A DNA stretch of 64,000 nucleotides, from positions 3,179-67,178 of the forward strand of contig VXAY01004285.1 of assembly GCA_013399855.1 (NCBI GenBank), given 5' to 3'. A program made the position numbers and the translations under genes. The first letter of the stretch is position 1. Every line of letters begins with the position of its first letter. The notes under the pieces are model-generated. The model ran no database searches. It had not been told where the DNA came from and was given only the letters and a program-made list of their open reading frames with translations. This DNA comes from Oxyruncus cristatus. Lineage: Eukaryota; Chordata; Aves; Passeriformes; Cotingidae. Below are positions 1-12,092 of the stretch, piece after piece.

Positions 1-1232
1 AAAAAAAAAAAGGGAAGGACTACATACCATCTCAAAATCACATTTATTTCAGTATTGTGATGCAATTTGAAACATTTACAGCCAAACTAATAATCAGCTG
101 TACTACTCAAATTCTTTTTTTTTTCACTCTATGCCAGCAAATTCATTGTGTCAATGCACCATAAAAATGTCATGATTATGTTCGCAGAATCTCCTTCCCT
201 CTTTTATTACACAAAGTTTCTCTGTAATTTTCTGAGTGACTGTCAAAATCAATTGATCCACCAAAGAACATGAAAATGGAGTACCTGGATTCAGATTGGT
301 ATTCTACATCACCAGGCCAGAAGTGGATGCAGAACAGAAGGGAAGGCTCAACCTTAGGAGGGCATTGAGAGAGTTGTTGTGCTTTGTTGGTCTGAGTCTT
401 TTATTTGGGGTTGTAAATTGTTAAACAGTGAAAGTGGCAACTATTAGAAGTGATTCATCAGACTAACATTACCATATCAATCCAGCAACAGTAGCTCATT
501 TTTACATAGTTCTGAAAGTTGATTTCAAAGCACGCTACAAAAGAAGTCAGTCTCATGTTTCCCCCCAACAACTGGAGCGTTGTGAGTTACAAGGTACCCA
601 TCTATTATCAGAATCAATAACAAAATCATATTTTATGAATAATATGGCAGAGACCCACATCCAGAGTCACTCTCCCCACAGAAAGGGAAGACACCCCTTG
701 GGATCTTACCAGTTTCCAGGTAAATTTGTGCTGCTACATACATATGAAAGAATTAATGCATACATAATCACTTCATATTAAATCACTTCATATTTTCTGG
801 ATATCTATAAGTCTAAAAAACAAGGATTTTCAACCACAAAGAAAATCTCAGCCTCTCACACCGAAGTTGTGGTACCAGAATGGAGTAGGAGGGCAATGGG
901 AATGAGGACAAAACTCTTATCTTGCTATGCTAGATAAACCATATGGAAAAAAAATACCACAATTTGGTGAGGACAAGGACAAGAATCTATAGTAAACACC
1001 ACAGCAAGACAGATGCCTGATTTCATAACATTTCTGCAGTTCTCTTGGATATCATGCTTCAGAAAATATGTATACTAACCGTAATGAGTCTAGAGAGAAT
1101 AGGAATGGCTCTGTATGACAGGAATGGCTGTGTATGAGAAAATGCTGAAGAGCTGGAGTTACTCTGTCTAGAAGAGGTCTGACAAGTTCTTGAGCTCATA
1201 TCTTAAGGAGTTGTACTTCTTTTAGCACTCTC
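1..1232. other. Non-coding A+T-rich DNA, no gene seen
   Basis: The stretch starts with a run of A and is A+T-rich throughout. I see no long reading frame, splice-bounded exon, RNA gene or recognisable repeat before the (CAT)n tract at 1233. It could be intergenic or intronic; nothing in the sequence decides between them. Confidence 0.6.
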
Positions 1233-1253
1233 CATCATCATCATCATCATCAT
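1233..1253. repeat. (CAT)7 microsatellite, 3' tail of the adjacent RTE element
   Basis: Seven exact CAT units lie directly against the 3' end of the RTE-clade fragment. On the minus strand the tail reads as (ATG)n, the same repeat register as the (TGA)n-type tails seen in RTE-clade LINEs, which end in short tandem repeats rather than poly(A). The placement marks the 3' end of the insertion. Confidence 0.8.
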
Positions 1254-1590
1254 GGCCAGGCTTCGTGAACGAAGATTAGGGAAGGAATCTACCCACGCTT
1301 GCGACAAGCTCGTTGATGGCTAAGAAGGCCAATGCCAGATAGACAAGTCCGGTTGCAAAGGGCACAGCGGAAAGTCTCCTTGGGTGGTACTGGCAAGACT
1401 CGGTTCTTTCTGCGTTGTCTTTTCTCCTCAGAAATGATTCTTGCAGCTGTCTGAGAACAAATACCATGTCTGTGGTGCTCCTGTTGGCTCTGAAACCACA
1501 TTGGCTTTCAGGTAGAAGGTCTTCTGTGATAACAGGTATTAATCTGCTCAAAAGTATTCTTGCAAGGATTTTACCAGAACAGAAAAGTGT
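1254..1590 (-). mobile_element. RTE-clade non-LTR retrotransposon, 5'-truncated and internally deleted
   Basis: Read on the minus strand, the first part encodes a reverse-transcriptase segment. It contains GKILARILLSRLIP, then LLPESQCGFRANRSTTDM (the GFR block preceding the catalytic YLDF-type motif), then VFVLRQLQES. After about 190 bases the RT similarity stops and the sequence continues, one frame over, in the element's C-terminal tail. That tail has a C-x2-C-x12-H-x3-C cysteine/histidine cluster (RCALCNRTC ... LLSHQRAC) and a stop shortly after. A short 3' UTR and the (CAT)7 tract follow. Everything between the GFR block and the C-terminal cluster is missing, including both RT catalytic motifs, so the copy cannot encode a working enzyme. 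RTE is favoured over CR1 or L2 because of the cysteine cluster and the trinucleotide tail. Whether it is AviRTE specifically cannot be decided without alignment. Confidence 0.7.
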
Positions 1591-1593
1591 CAT
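1276..1593 (-). pseudogene. Reverse-transcriptase remnant of the RTE-clade element
   Basis: This open stretch of about 105 codons begins within the RT palm/finger region. Only its first 50 or so codons are true RT sequence (GKILARILL, LLPESQCGF, TTDMVFVLRQLQ). The remaining codons are an out-of-frame reading of the element's C-terminal tail, because the internal deletion near 1420-1440 also shifts the frame. The overlapping frame at 1289-1501 carries the genuine C-terminal cysteine cluster. The aspartates needed for polymerisation are absent. Nothing suggests expression; the frame probably stays open by chance. Confidence 0.65.
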
Positions 1594-4500
1594 TTTTCTA
1601 TGCCTATTGTGAATATGAAATGGTGAGTTTAAGTGTAGGACATTCTGATATTATAAAGACAATTTATAACTGCACGCAATGAAGCAATTGAATAAACTCA
1701 CTGGATAGAGAATTTCTGCAGAATTTTCCATCACTGCAGAAAAGCTTGGAAAACAGTTTTCAGTGAGGAAAAGCTTAAGACACATGCCATGATGATTTAG
1801 ATACACATCTTGAAAAATGACCAGTGATGAAGTTAATAAGTTATCAGTAAACCTGAAGCAGAAAGATTGCAAAGTCACCTAAAATATCAGAGAAGCTAAT
1901 CAAACATAACAGTTGTTCTCAGGTTACCTTCAGATATTTCTTGAAGAGGAGAGCTAAATGCTTCTAAATCATCACTGATGTTTTTGTAGACTGGGAAACT
2001 TTCATGGTTTGAAAATTATTTAGGAAGAGTACAATTAGCCAAGGTTATATTTAACATAAGAGTAAACATAATGAAATTGGCAAGGAATGATTCAACATAA
2101 ATAGAAGGAGGAATCACAGCTACAGATGTCTGTACCTGTAAACACAGCAGAGACCTTAAATTAAATGCCAGTGAAGAGGATTTATAAAACACATCTTCAC
2201 AACTATCAAAGGCACGACAAAAAGCAGTGAATAGTGGGCTTATTCACAGATCCTGCAGAGCTTTCTGTACAACCTCTGATAACCTCTTCTTCAGTCTAAA
2301 AACTTTTTCTTTTTTTTATTTTTTTTTTCCTGCACTGCTTCATGCAAGAATGCCTGAGTGGGCTTGATATGTTCAGATTACTGATTTAAGTAAATCAGAG
2401 TATACAGAGTATTGCAGCTGGCTTCCTCAGCCACCCGACCTACTTAAGACTCATCAATTGTAAAGAAGAGGGAACACTAAATGTGGAATAAAATGAAGAG
2501 GCGTCTAGAGCAATTTATGTCTAATTCATTGGGCATGGATGAGGTGATGTATGAGTCTCTGTTTCTAAAGGAATGCAACACTAGCACAGCATATTTAATG
2601 CCCCTGATTGGATATAAAGGTCCATTTTACCTGACAATTTTTGTACCGAAGCCTTGTCCGTCGTTACTCAATAGCTTACCTGATATTCAAAGTTGAACTG
2701 CTAAATGAAGGCCTTAATCTAGATGCCAGAACCGTGTCTTTGTTCATTGGTGTTCATCTCCATCTGAAAAAACCATACACATGAAAGGTCCTCTGATGTA
2801 TAATTTTGCCTGAAGGAAAAACAAACACCACTTTAAGGGAGTCTTGTACATTTCCAGTGTTACGAGAGATGGATCTGGCTCACTTTATTTGGATTTCCTT
2901 TCTTATTAGACAAACTAAGCTCTCAGAAGCCACTTGTTATCTTGAAGTCTTTCTCAATTTATATTGTCCATCCACATTTTGTCTCGCTAAGAGGAGAGAC
3001 AGCTACCAAGAATATAATTTGTAATGTTGGCTGAACCAAAGAAGATTTTTCTGTACAGCTGGTGATCCATCTGTACAATTAGTCATACAATATGAAATAA
3101 GTGATGAACATTTCAGGGAGAACAATGGTTTTAAGACTTACAAGAGGATTTTTCTATGTGGAATGCACTCACCATAAGATGAAAAAGATCAAAAGTAACT
3201 GACACAACAAAGGAAAAGATATGTGTGCTTTTCCTACATTCAGAGTCTTCTTATGGGTGAAAAAGAAACATACCTTATATATAAAGGCAAGAAATTATTG
3301 CTGGTGTACTTGCAATCTTAGCAGTCCAATAAAAGTACTAGATAGTGGTGACAGTAGTAGTATTGCAGGTGTAGTTATTGCAGAAAATGAATATAGAAGA
3401 CAATGAACTATATCATAATTCATTAAAATTCTCAATCATAACAAAGTTTTATATCCATACTTCTTAGTTTTTCCCTTTTATATTATGTCATTTAAATTAA
3501 TCATCTAAACATAGCAAAGCCTGCCCTTTTCTGCCTCCTGCTTGCAAGGTCAAGGGCACTGGGCTTAGTGGAATTGGAAGCACTGCTTTGGCCTGCGTGA
3601 GCAGGTGGAGGGCATCTCAATTGACAACATGTCAAGTCTTTTGGTGGGGATGTTGATGGTAGTATGCTGGTGGCTTCTTATTCCTCAACATACAGTCTGC
3701 TTAGGTTTGCTTTAATGTGTTTGGCAGCATGTTCTTACAACTTGCAATTTTTTTTTTTACTTTGCAAGTTCACATCACACATGAAAATTTCCTATTTGTG
3801 ATATATTTTATGCGTATTAAATGCTTCTGTTTTGTTCCCTTTGGTACCCCTGAAGCTGGCTTTGCTCAGCTGCAAGTCTGCATTTCTTTCACTGACTATG
3901 GGTGAATTGTTTATAGCCATGAAGTTCCTGGTGTCAGTCTATGCCTCATTTCTTATCATTCCACCTGTACTTGTCTGCTCTGCAGCTTCTATCCCTATAT
4001 TTCAAGTCTTTGGCTCTCATACCAAACCTGCATTTCTCTACATTGCATTGTTATGCAATTATTGATATCTCTGTGGACCTCTCCGGCTTTGGGTCTACAT
4101 TCATGTTTTTGTGGGAGACGGAACCAGAATATTTTACCATTTCAATCTTATAGGATAGAGAAAAACAATCATTAATTTAAACAAAAGGAACAGTTGTTGC
4201 TAGTTCCTGCATTCTCTAGTTTCAGAAATAAACTAAATCTTTATCTAAACATAATATATTCAGGAGGATTCCAGGTAATTTTTTGATCTTTTGCATGTCT
4301 TGCAGAAGTTACCACAAGGTAAAACAGCTTACTCTAACTAAAAGAAATAATTGTTGTGCCTTGATTTACAAGCCCAATAACCAATTTTTGTGAGGAAGTC
4401 AACACAAACTGTAATTTTCAACAATATTAATGTAGTCCCTTACTAAGAACAGCTTCCTCACAGCTTTACTGTGTGTTGAATATATTCAAGAACATGTATT

Positions 4501-7500
4501 ATGCAATCCTTAATGCCAGAGTAAAAAAGAAGTTGAATTTTTTTTCTTCCCCTCCAGAACTATCAGTCAGGGAAGCAACTGCAGATATTTCTAAACCAGA
4601 AATGTTTGATACAGAAGGAGAATCTTACTATGATATCACCCACTGAGTTTTTAACACAACCAGAAAAAAGAAATATATATTTACACGTCAGCTGAATGTC
4701 ACGTTTATGAAATAGGAAGATGACTTTTGCACTGCATATATTTTCTACCTGTAAAAACACACCAAACCTCATGAAAAAATAAAGATATTTCAAGATGTAA
4801 CTTGACAAATCTGAAAGTATAAACTCTGTAGAATATAAAGAAAAAAGCCTTAAATGAGACAAATCAAGTCCTGGTCTTTTCTCAGTTGGCACATAAAGCT
4901 AAGTGAACATGATAAGTTAACTTATATGATATATAAGCCCAGTGCAGAATAACTGCAATTAAATGTAAACCACCCAAGACACAAACCAATGCTTTCTTGC
5001 AATTCAAAGAACACTGTCATTGTATTAGTTTAACCCAGGCTATCAGCAGTGTCTGGGATTAGGAAGGATTCTGTTCTAGGTCCAAAAAGCTTAGTCTTAC
5101 TGTGCTTAAAGGATTTCTCGTATGCCTAACATTGCCACATGTTTTCACAGTTACCTTCACACTTCTCCATCCAAATATGCACCTCCTGATGAATATGTAT
5201 CTGTATTCATAAATATTTCAGCTCATGAAAGAAGGCTAAATGGAGGTAACTTTACAAATGGGGAAAGGCTATAGAGATTCTCTAGAGGGTTTAAGGAGGT
5301 AAACAGAGAACAAACAACTACACAGGAAACTTTGTGTAAAGACAGTAAAATAATCCACTTGTATAGTTACAACAGGAAAAAGAAAAATCTCATCTAATAG
5401 AAGACAGCAGATAAACAAAAAGAGGAGAAGTCTTTGAAAGCCCTACCTGTAAACAGTATAGCTTGATTTTTGCCTTGTTGTTTGGCTGGGAACATTGATA
5501 TGCAAGTTATATGTGTAGATGTTGGACTGTGATATTTCAAGTCTGATCATTCAGATGGCTTTCTCAATAAATCTCGATGAAAACATGTATCCTAGAGGCA
5601 AATTCATCACTAATACCCATTTTAGCTTGCAAGAGTCATTTTATGACATATTGTGTTGCATGCCTGACTGATCCCAGGAGCTAAATGTTCATGGTCATTA
5701 TGAGATAGAGTCTTTTAAACTCCACGTTTAAAGCTCCGTCAGCATCACAGCAGCTTCACAGATCATTTTGCTCAGCTAGAGATAATCTGCTGCTTGTCTT
5801 CAAAGTAAGGTGGTTTTATTTGTATCACAGTGGTCATGAATCGTTCTACTGAAACCTGGCATTACACCTTGCCTAGAGACATACTCAGTTAACCAAAGAA
5901 GTGCTGGAAATAAGAAAGCTTAAACTGAACAAGACAGTCCTGCCACTTCAGCTTCTCTGAAATCCGAAAAATCTCTCCAATGCTGTGCCACTGAACAGTA
6001 ACATATTAACCAAAGGAGGCTAACTTTGTCACCTACGAGATTTGTAGCCACCCATTGGTAGTATTCATTTGGAAGTTGTAACAACAAGATACATTAGCAT
6101 AAGAAAATGAAAAATGTTAATTGGGAGGCAAAAATAGATTAATTTGAAAATCCTTTAGTAAGGACCTAGAGAAATCAGAGGTAAAAAAAGGTTGTTAGAT
6201 TGTGCATTCATTTCTCTCCTATGTAACACTTTCTAATGACTTGAAAATTCCAATGAAATCCAAAATTATTCTACTTTTTCACATAAAAAAGTCTCATTAG
6301 AAATTTTCTTCTGATCCAAGACATATTATATTCTCAATTGCACCCCCTATTCCTGCTCTTACTGCTGTAAAGTAGCATAAGTTCTTCATTCTTCAGATCA
6401 ATTTCAGAAACATTTATTTATAAAGAATAGCCCATTACCTTATACATAGTTCTATTAAAATAAACTAATTCTGAAGTAAGACAACTCCATAATTAGAAGT
6501 TATTGAGTCTTAGAAATCCTATTTTCAATATTAAAAAGCAACACAAACCTAGTTAAAAGGAGCAGAAGCATTTGTCTGCCGTGCAAACAATAATGTTTTT
6601 TCCCCATATTTTCCTCCCAACTCATCACGCATGCAGTTTCTTCTGTTTCTTTACATTAAACTTGCCAATGAACTAGTCAAAAATAATATCTGGGGTAATG
6701 GGTAATTCCAGATTACAAGATAGCTAAACTTAGTAAAAAAAAAAAAATATATATACATATATTAGAGCAGGTAATGTTAGACAACCTTAATAATAGACTG
6801 GTGTATCAATCAGTTCCATTTTGCTGTATTACTTCCTAATGACAGAGCTTACCAATATGTGTTATCTGCAGAAGTATAAACATTGCACACTCCCAAGTAA
6901 TAACAAAAGGGACATAAACAATCTAAGGGATGAGATTTTAAAAAGTAATTTCTAGTGAATCTTATAATAGTATTGACTACATTTTATGCAATTTAGGTAA
7001 TTGACCTGGTTCTGTTATTATATAGTTAATTTGAAATCCATCACTAATTTTTCAGACATGTACTTTGATATCTTACAGTAGTCTAAGTAATCTGCACAGA
7101 TAGTGAGGATGGCTTTGAGAATAAAAAGTTATTTCATATGAATAATGTCTATATATTCTGACTCATACTAATAATACATCATAATGGTGTCAAAAAATTT
7201 TCATTAAAGCTTTTGTTCAGTTGATGAGTTTAAAGACTGTTTTGACTTCTTAATTGTCATCAATAAAGACCTTTAGTGAGGATAAAATAATGTGCAGTTA
7301 ATGATAATGTGCACTTTTCTGTCGGTAGCATGTTTAATTCTTAGGCAAGTTTCATTACATTAACAATTTTTTTGCTTCGATAAATCTTGCCTTTGAGGAT
7401 ATATTTCCCATAAGCAAGCATAGCTGAATACCCTTTCTAATACAAAACAATAAGGCATGGATCCCATGATACTGAAGAACTCACTATATAGAATTTAACA

Positions 7501-10435
7501 TTAATTTGTTTATAAACCAAGTAAGATGAATTTCTACAGCTTCATGCCTAATAATACATCTCAAGATTAGCTTGGTAGCCTCACAAAACATCTTCTAAAA
7601 TAATATGAATAAAAACAGCTTTTGAAGTTCTGTATCTTTACAGAAACTTGGTGATCCACATGAATTATGAAATAGACCCACTGGTGGGTATCTGGATTTG
7701 GTTCTTACCATTCCTTAAACCAAAAATCAGAAAGCAGTCACACTCCAAGTGATGTAATCCACCTAAGAAGCATAGAGCAAGGATACAAGGAAATACCGAT
7801 ACTAATACCAAATTTGAAATTTTGCATAAAATATAATGTATGCTGGAAAACAAATTATAATAAAAACTGGGAATGGCAAACTGACAGTCAACTGTCTATG
7901 GGAGATCTGAGAAAGCTCACATTAAATAAAAGAAATAAGTTGTTTGCATAGCATCTAAGAGATCATGACAATTGACTAGTGAGGTGGAGGAGCGAAGAGA
8001 AGAAAATAACAAAAGGTCATATCCTACCTTCCTCAAGGAGCAGCATAGCATCAAGAAATATCAGGGATTAAGAAGGTCCTACAAGGAGGTTTAACTTCTT
8101 GTATAACAGTGGCTTAGTTTATGGTGGCAGGTATGCTTAATTGATACTTCTTTTAGCTGTTAATAACAAAGTCACAGTTGTTCTGTTCATGTCTTGAAGT
8201 AGCATGTATTTCACTGTCCACTGCCCTGAAGAGCAAACTAGTAAGGAAATCGAATGTATTCCTTCAAGACACCAGCTGAACTGGTGCGTGGGACCAGTGT
8301 CAATACCTGAGAGCCAAAAATTCAAGATTGATAGTTTTGTCTTTGTCTTGATATGCTTTGGAAGATTCATTAGAATAATACAAAGAAATTTTTGCTTAAG
8401 TTTTGCTTCTCTTCATAAGATTAAAGATTTTGTGGAATGTTTTTAAGAATGGTTATCAATTCAAAATAAATCTAATTGAACCTTGTAAATTTTAAAACAT
8501 TACTGTGAATACAAATGGAAATTGTTCAAGTGACACTTTTTTCGACATTTACAACTAAAATAAAAAAATAATCTATTTTTCTACATTACAAGCCTTAAAT
8601 TTTTCTTTTTTTTCTTTTTTTTTACAAATCTGCGTTATACTAACTTTTGAGTCAGATACCTTTTGGAAAATGCTACACTTAAGAATAGCTTCAGTTGTGT
8701 AAAACTGATTGTCAATATGGATTTACTAACTTTTAGTTTCTTCTTCCCTTCTCTGAGCAGTAGTTATTCTGGAATTTGCGTGCCACCATCATGTTGTCTT
8801 GATCTTCAGGGCTTTGTTAATATTCTGAAAGATAAATATTCCTTGTGAAATTTCCAAACAATATTAATAATTGCTATATATTTATCTTACTTGTCCTTTT
8901 GCTAAGTGGCATCAAGTTGCCAGACAAGGTATTTCAATTAAAAGAAAATATACCAGTTAAAGGTTTGATGTTCCGAACAAATTAAAATAAATACCATCCA
9001 ACAGCAGAGAAGTATTATTTAAATTACAATTATTAGGCTCAGATTTTTGCTATTTTTTCCAACATTTGAAACTGGTCTCTATGCTAATAATAAGCAAAAT
9101 TGCATCCAGTGGTAAATCAGCTAAACTGCCTGACTAAGAAAAAATTTCTTTTATTACCCTTAACCCCTTTTCTTCCAGGAGAAAGGTGAGCAAATGCCTT
9201 GAGTGAGATCACACTGCAATATTTCTCCTTTTTTTTGTCACAGTAACTGCCAATTTACTGTAGTGAGATTGCATATTATCTAGAAATTGCTCCTTTTCTC
9301 TGCCCTCACCAAAATAAAGTTGCTCACATCAACAAAGATTATTTTTGTTGGTTGGAATTAAGACAGTAGCAGGTTGAACAGCTCGAAAGGAACAAAAATA
9401 GAAAAGCCTTTGGTGGTTGAAAAATGTTCCTCTCAATTTGGAGCTTAGTGCATAGAGGGTTTTAACATGAGAAAACCCTCATACTGTCTGGTTGTAGCAT
9501 GACAGCTGTCTCAGTGCTCTGTTATTGTGCTCTTCAGAGAAAACACTAAGAACTGTTATATGAATAATGTAGGATAAAATGATGTCACACTCCAAAATCT
9601 GAAAATAATTTAAAACTTGATTTCTTAGTGTTATTTAATTCCATTAAAATCCATACATCTGCCAGGTTTTATAATAGTTACTTTTCAGAATAGAAAACAC
9701 TTCACAATTTGGACTTGGTTTTAGTATTTTAAAAATTTCTTTCCGTATGTATAATCAGCTCTTGATATTCATATTTATCTGACATAGTCTTTTGAGACAT
9801 GGTTGCTCTGCTTTTTGCTGCTCTGTGTTCACCCTACCTGCTGCAATCTTGCCAATGGATGAGGTAAATTTTAGTGCATTAGGCTATCATTTTTCTCTCT
9901 GATCTTTACTAAAAGTTGCCCAAACCAAAATTATGTTAAGCTGCTATAAGATTAAATAAGTAGACTAAGGGGCCATCAAGAGATGACAGAAAAAAGCTCA
10001 CACTTAGCAGTACTGATAAAAGATGATGTTGAACCACCATCCGGAATTTTAGTTCGGAGTGTGGAACAAGAATGAATCTCTCAGAGAACATTGGATGTGA
10101 CAATCTTTTTTTATGTAATTTTAACATCAGAGCTGGATCATCTGGTATCAAATTCTACAACGAAACTAAGTAGAACTGGATGAACAAGGTAAATTATTAG
10201 AACCTGATGCATAGACATACATATCAGACCTCGTTCTCCAAATTGTGTTGTAAATCTCACATTTTTTAACAGATGAGACATGAAAGCCAAGACGTTTGAA
10301 ATTCCTCACTATATTCTTCCTTGATCACAAAGAATTTTCTTTTCTTCATCAGTTAGTTAGTATACAAAAATATTCTTATAAAACAAGAGAAGATTGAGCA
10401 AAAGATGATTATGAGTCAGTTCACATGACACTGAG
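1591..10435. other. Long A+T-rich unique DNA, no gene recognised
   Basis: Nearly 9 kb without a recognisable coding exon, RNA gene or known repeat. Reading frames are at most about 110 codons, occur in all frames and show no domain signature. Minor features are poly-T/T-rich tracts around 2308-2329 and 8599-8622, and an A-run passing into (TA)n at about 6736-6765. If a conserved non-coding element exists here I cannot tell by eye. Confidence 0.55.
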
Positions 10436-12092
10436 CCTTCTGGCAACAGCTGGGGTATCCATCTCAAAGAGGAAAAAGGATTTTTGCTCAGGAGTTCACA
10501 AGTGTCACTGAGAGAGCTTTCAACTAGATTTGAAAGGGAAAGAGGATAAAATCAGGATCACTAGAGATAAGCCTGTTTGAGGAATGCCACTACGTAAGGG
10601 ACCATGTGCAAGCAAGGTATTTCAGTCTGCTGTCTTGGTAGATGTAGGCAATGGAGATCTCTGTGGCAGCAAGGATGAAAGGGTTGTGTTAGAAACCACA
10701 GATGCACCAGAGAATGGTCACACAAAAATTAGAGCCTCTCTACTGAAAAAAGCAGCAGGATTGATAACCCAGCTGAAGTGCATCTACACCAATGCACACA
10801 ACGTGGGCAGCAAACAGGAGGAACTAGGAGCCATAGCAGCTGAGAAGCTATACATAATTGCCATCATGGAGGTGTGGTGGGATTACATGAACAGCTGAAG
10901 TGGTGTAACAGATGGCTCTAAACTTTTCAGAAAGCACTGGGAAGGAAGGGGAGCTGGTGGAGTAGACCTCTATGTTAGTGAGTATCTTGACTGTCTGGAG
11001 CTTGATGGTGGTGATGAAAGGGTTGAGTGTCTACTGGTAACAACCAGGGGGAAAGCCAACAGGTGAGATATCCTGGAGGGAATCTGTTATAGACCACCCA
11101 ACCATGATGAAGAGGCAGGTGAAATATTCCCTAAATAGCTGACAGAAGTCTCATACATGGGAGCCTTTGTTCTTATGGGGAAAGGACTTCAGCTTACCAG
11201 ATGTCTGCTAGAAATACAACACAGCAGAGAAGAAACAGTCCACGAGATTCTTGGAGTGTGTGGAAGATAATTTCCTGACACAGTTGGTGAGGGAGCCAAC
11301 TAGGGAAGGTGCCCCATTGGACATGCTGTTTGTGAACAGAGAAGGACTGGTGGGTGATATGATAATTGGAGGCTTTCTTGGGCATAGCAATCATAAAATC
11401 GTAGGATTTTCTGTTCTCAGAAAAGTAAGCAGGGGAAAAAGCAGAACTGACACCAGGGACCTCTGGAGGGTAGACATTTGCCTGGCCAGGACACTGTCTG
11501 AGAGAGACTCTTGGGTGGCAGTCCAATAAGGAGTCCAGGAAGGCCGGACGTGCCTCAAGAAAGAAATGTTAAAGGCACAGGAACAGGCCTTCCCCATGTG
11601 CCTTAAGACAAACTGATGAGGAAGAAGACCAGCCTGGCTGAACAGAGAACTTTGACTGGAACTAAGGGAAAGAAAGAGAGGGTATTATATTTGGAAGAAG
11701 GGGAAAGCCACTCAGGAGGACTACAAGGATCTCATGAGCTATATAGGCAGAAAACTAGCAGAGTCAAAGACTTGAGGTTGTATCAAGGTGTATACCTCTT
11801 CTTCCAGGTAACAAATAACAGGACAAGAGGAAATGGCCTCAGTTGTACCAGGTGATGTTTAGATTAGATCTTAGGAAAAGATTATTCACTTGAAGTGTGG
11901 TCAGGCATTGAACCAGGCTACCCACAGAAGTGGTGAACTCACCATTTCTGGAAGTGTTAAAAAAAAAAGTGTGGATGTGACACGGGGGACATGATTCAGT
12001 GATGAACACAGAGGTGCTGGGTTAACTGTTGGACCTGATGATACGAGTGGCCTTTTACAAACTTTGATGATGCTATGATTCTATGACTATGA
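10436..12092 (+). mobile_element. CR1 LINE, copy A: 5'-truncated, reverse transcriptase deleted
   Basis: The element enters at the end of CR1 ORF1: bases 10450-10530 resemble the last esterase block and the stretch that closes ORF1 (GKRIFAQE, then the 'ctagatttgaaaggg' boundary shared with copy B). ORF2 follows with an apurinic-type endonuclease (LKCIYTNAHNVGSKQEELGA, VWWDY, CYRPPN), broken by several stops and frameshifts. Next comes the endonuclease-RT linker (KAQEQAFP, GRRPAWLNREL-like). At about 11770-11800 it jumps straight into the C-terminal codons and 3' UTR of CR1 ('aggaaatggcctca', 'gaaccaggctaccca', 'gaagtggtg'). The 3' end is the typical CR1 terminus containing gattctatga at about 12076. 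The whole RT domain, normally well over a kilobase, is missing. The different ORF1 ending suggests a subfamily distinct from copy B. Confidence 0.88.
10769..11530 (+). pseudogene. CR1 copy A ORF2 endonuclease remnant
   Basis: The segment matches the N-terminal APE-like endonuclease of CR1 ORF2, which nicks target DNA to prime reverse transcription. Visible blocks are LKCIYTNAHNVGSKQEELGA, AIMEVWWDY (keeping the metal-binding Glu), GICYRPPNHDEE, and a degraded GDFN region near 11166-11210. The later SDH block appears only after frameshifting, near 11380-11400 ('gggcatagcaatcataaa', where Ser-Asp-His has become Ser-Asn-His). Stops at about 10897, 11064 and 11135 and several shifts rule out a functional product. 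It sits directly upstream of the deleted RT region. Confidence 0.8.

Noticed and set aside
4563..4892. 109-codon open frame on the minus strand
   Set aside because: No similarity or domain recognised, A+T-rich surroundings, no gene signals.
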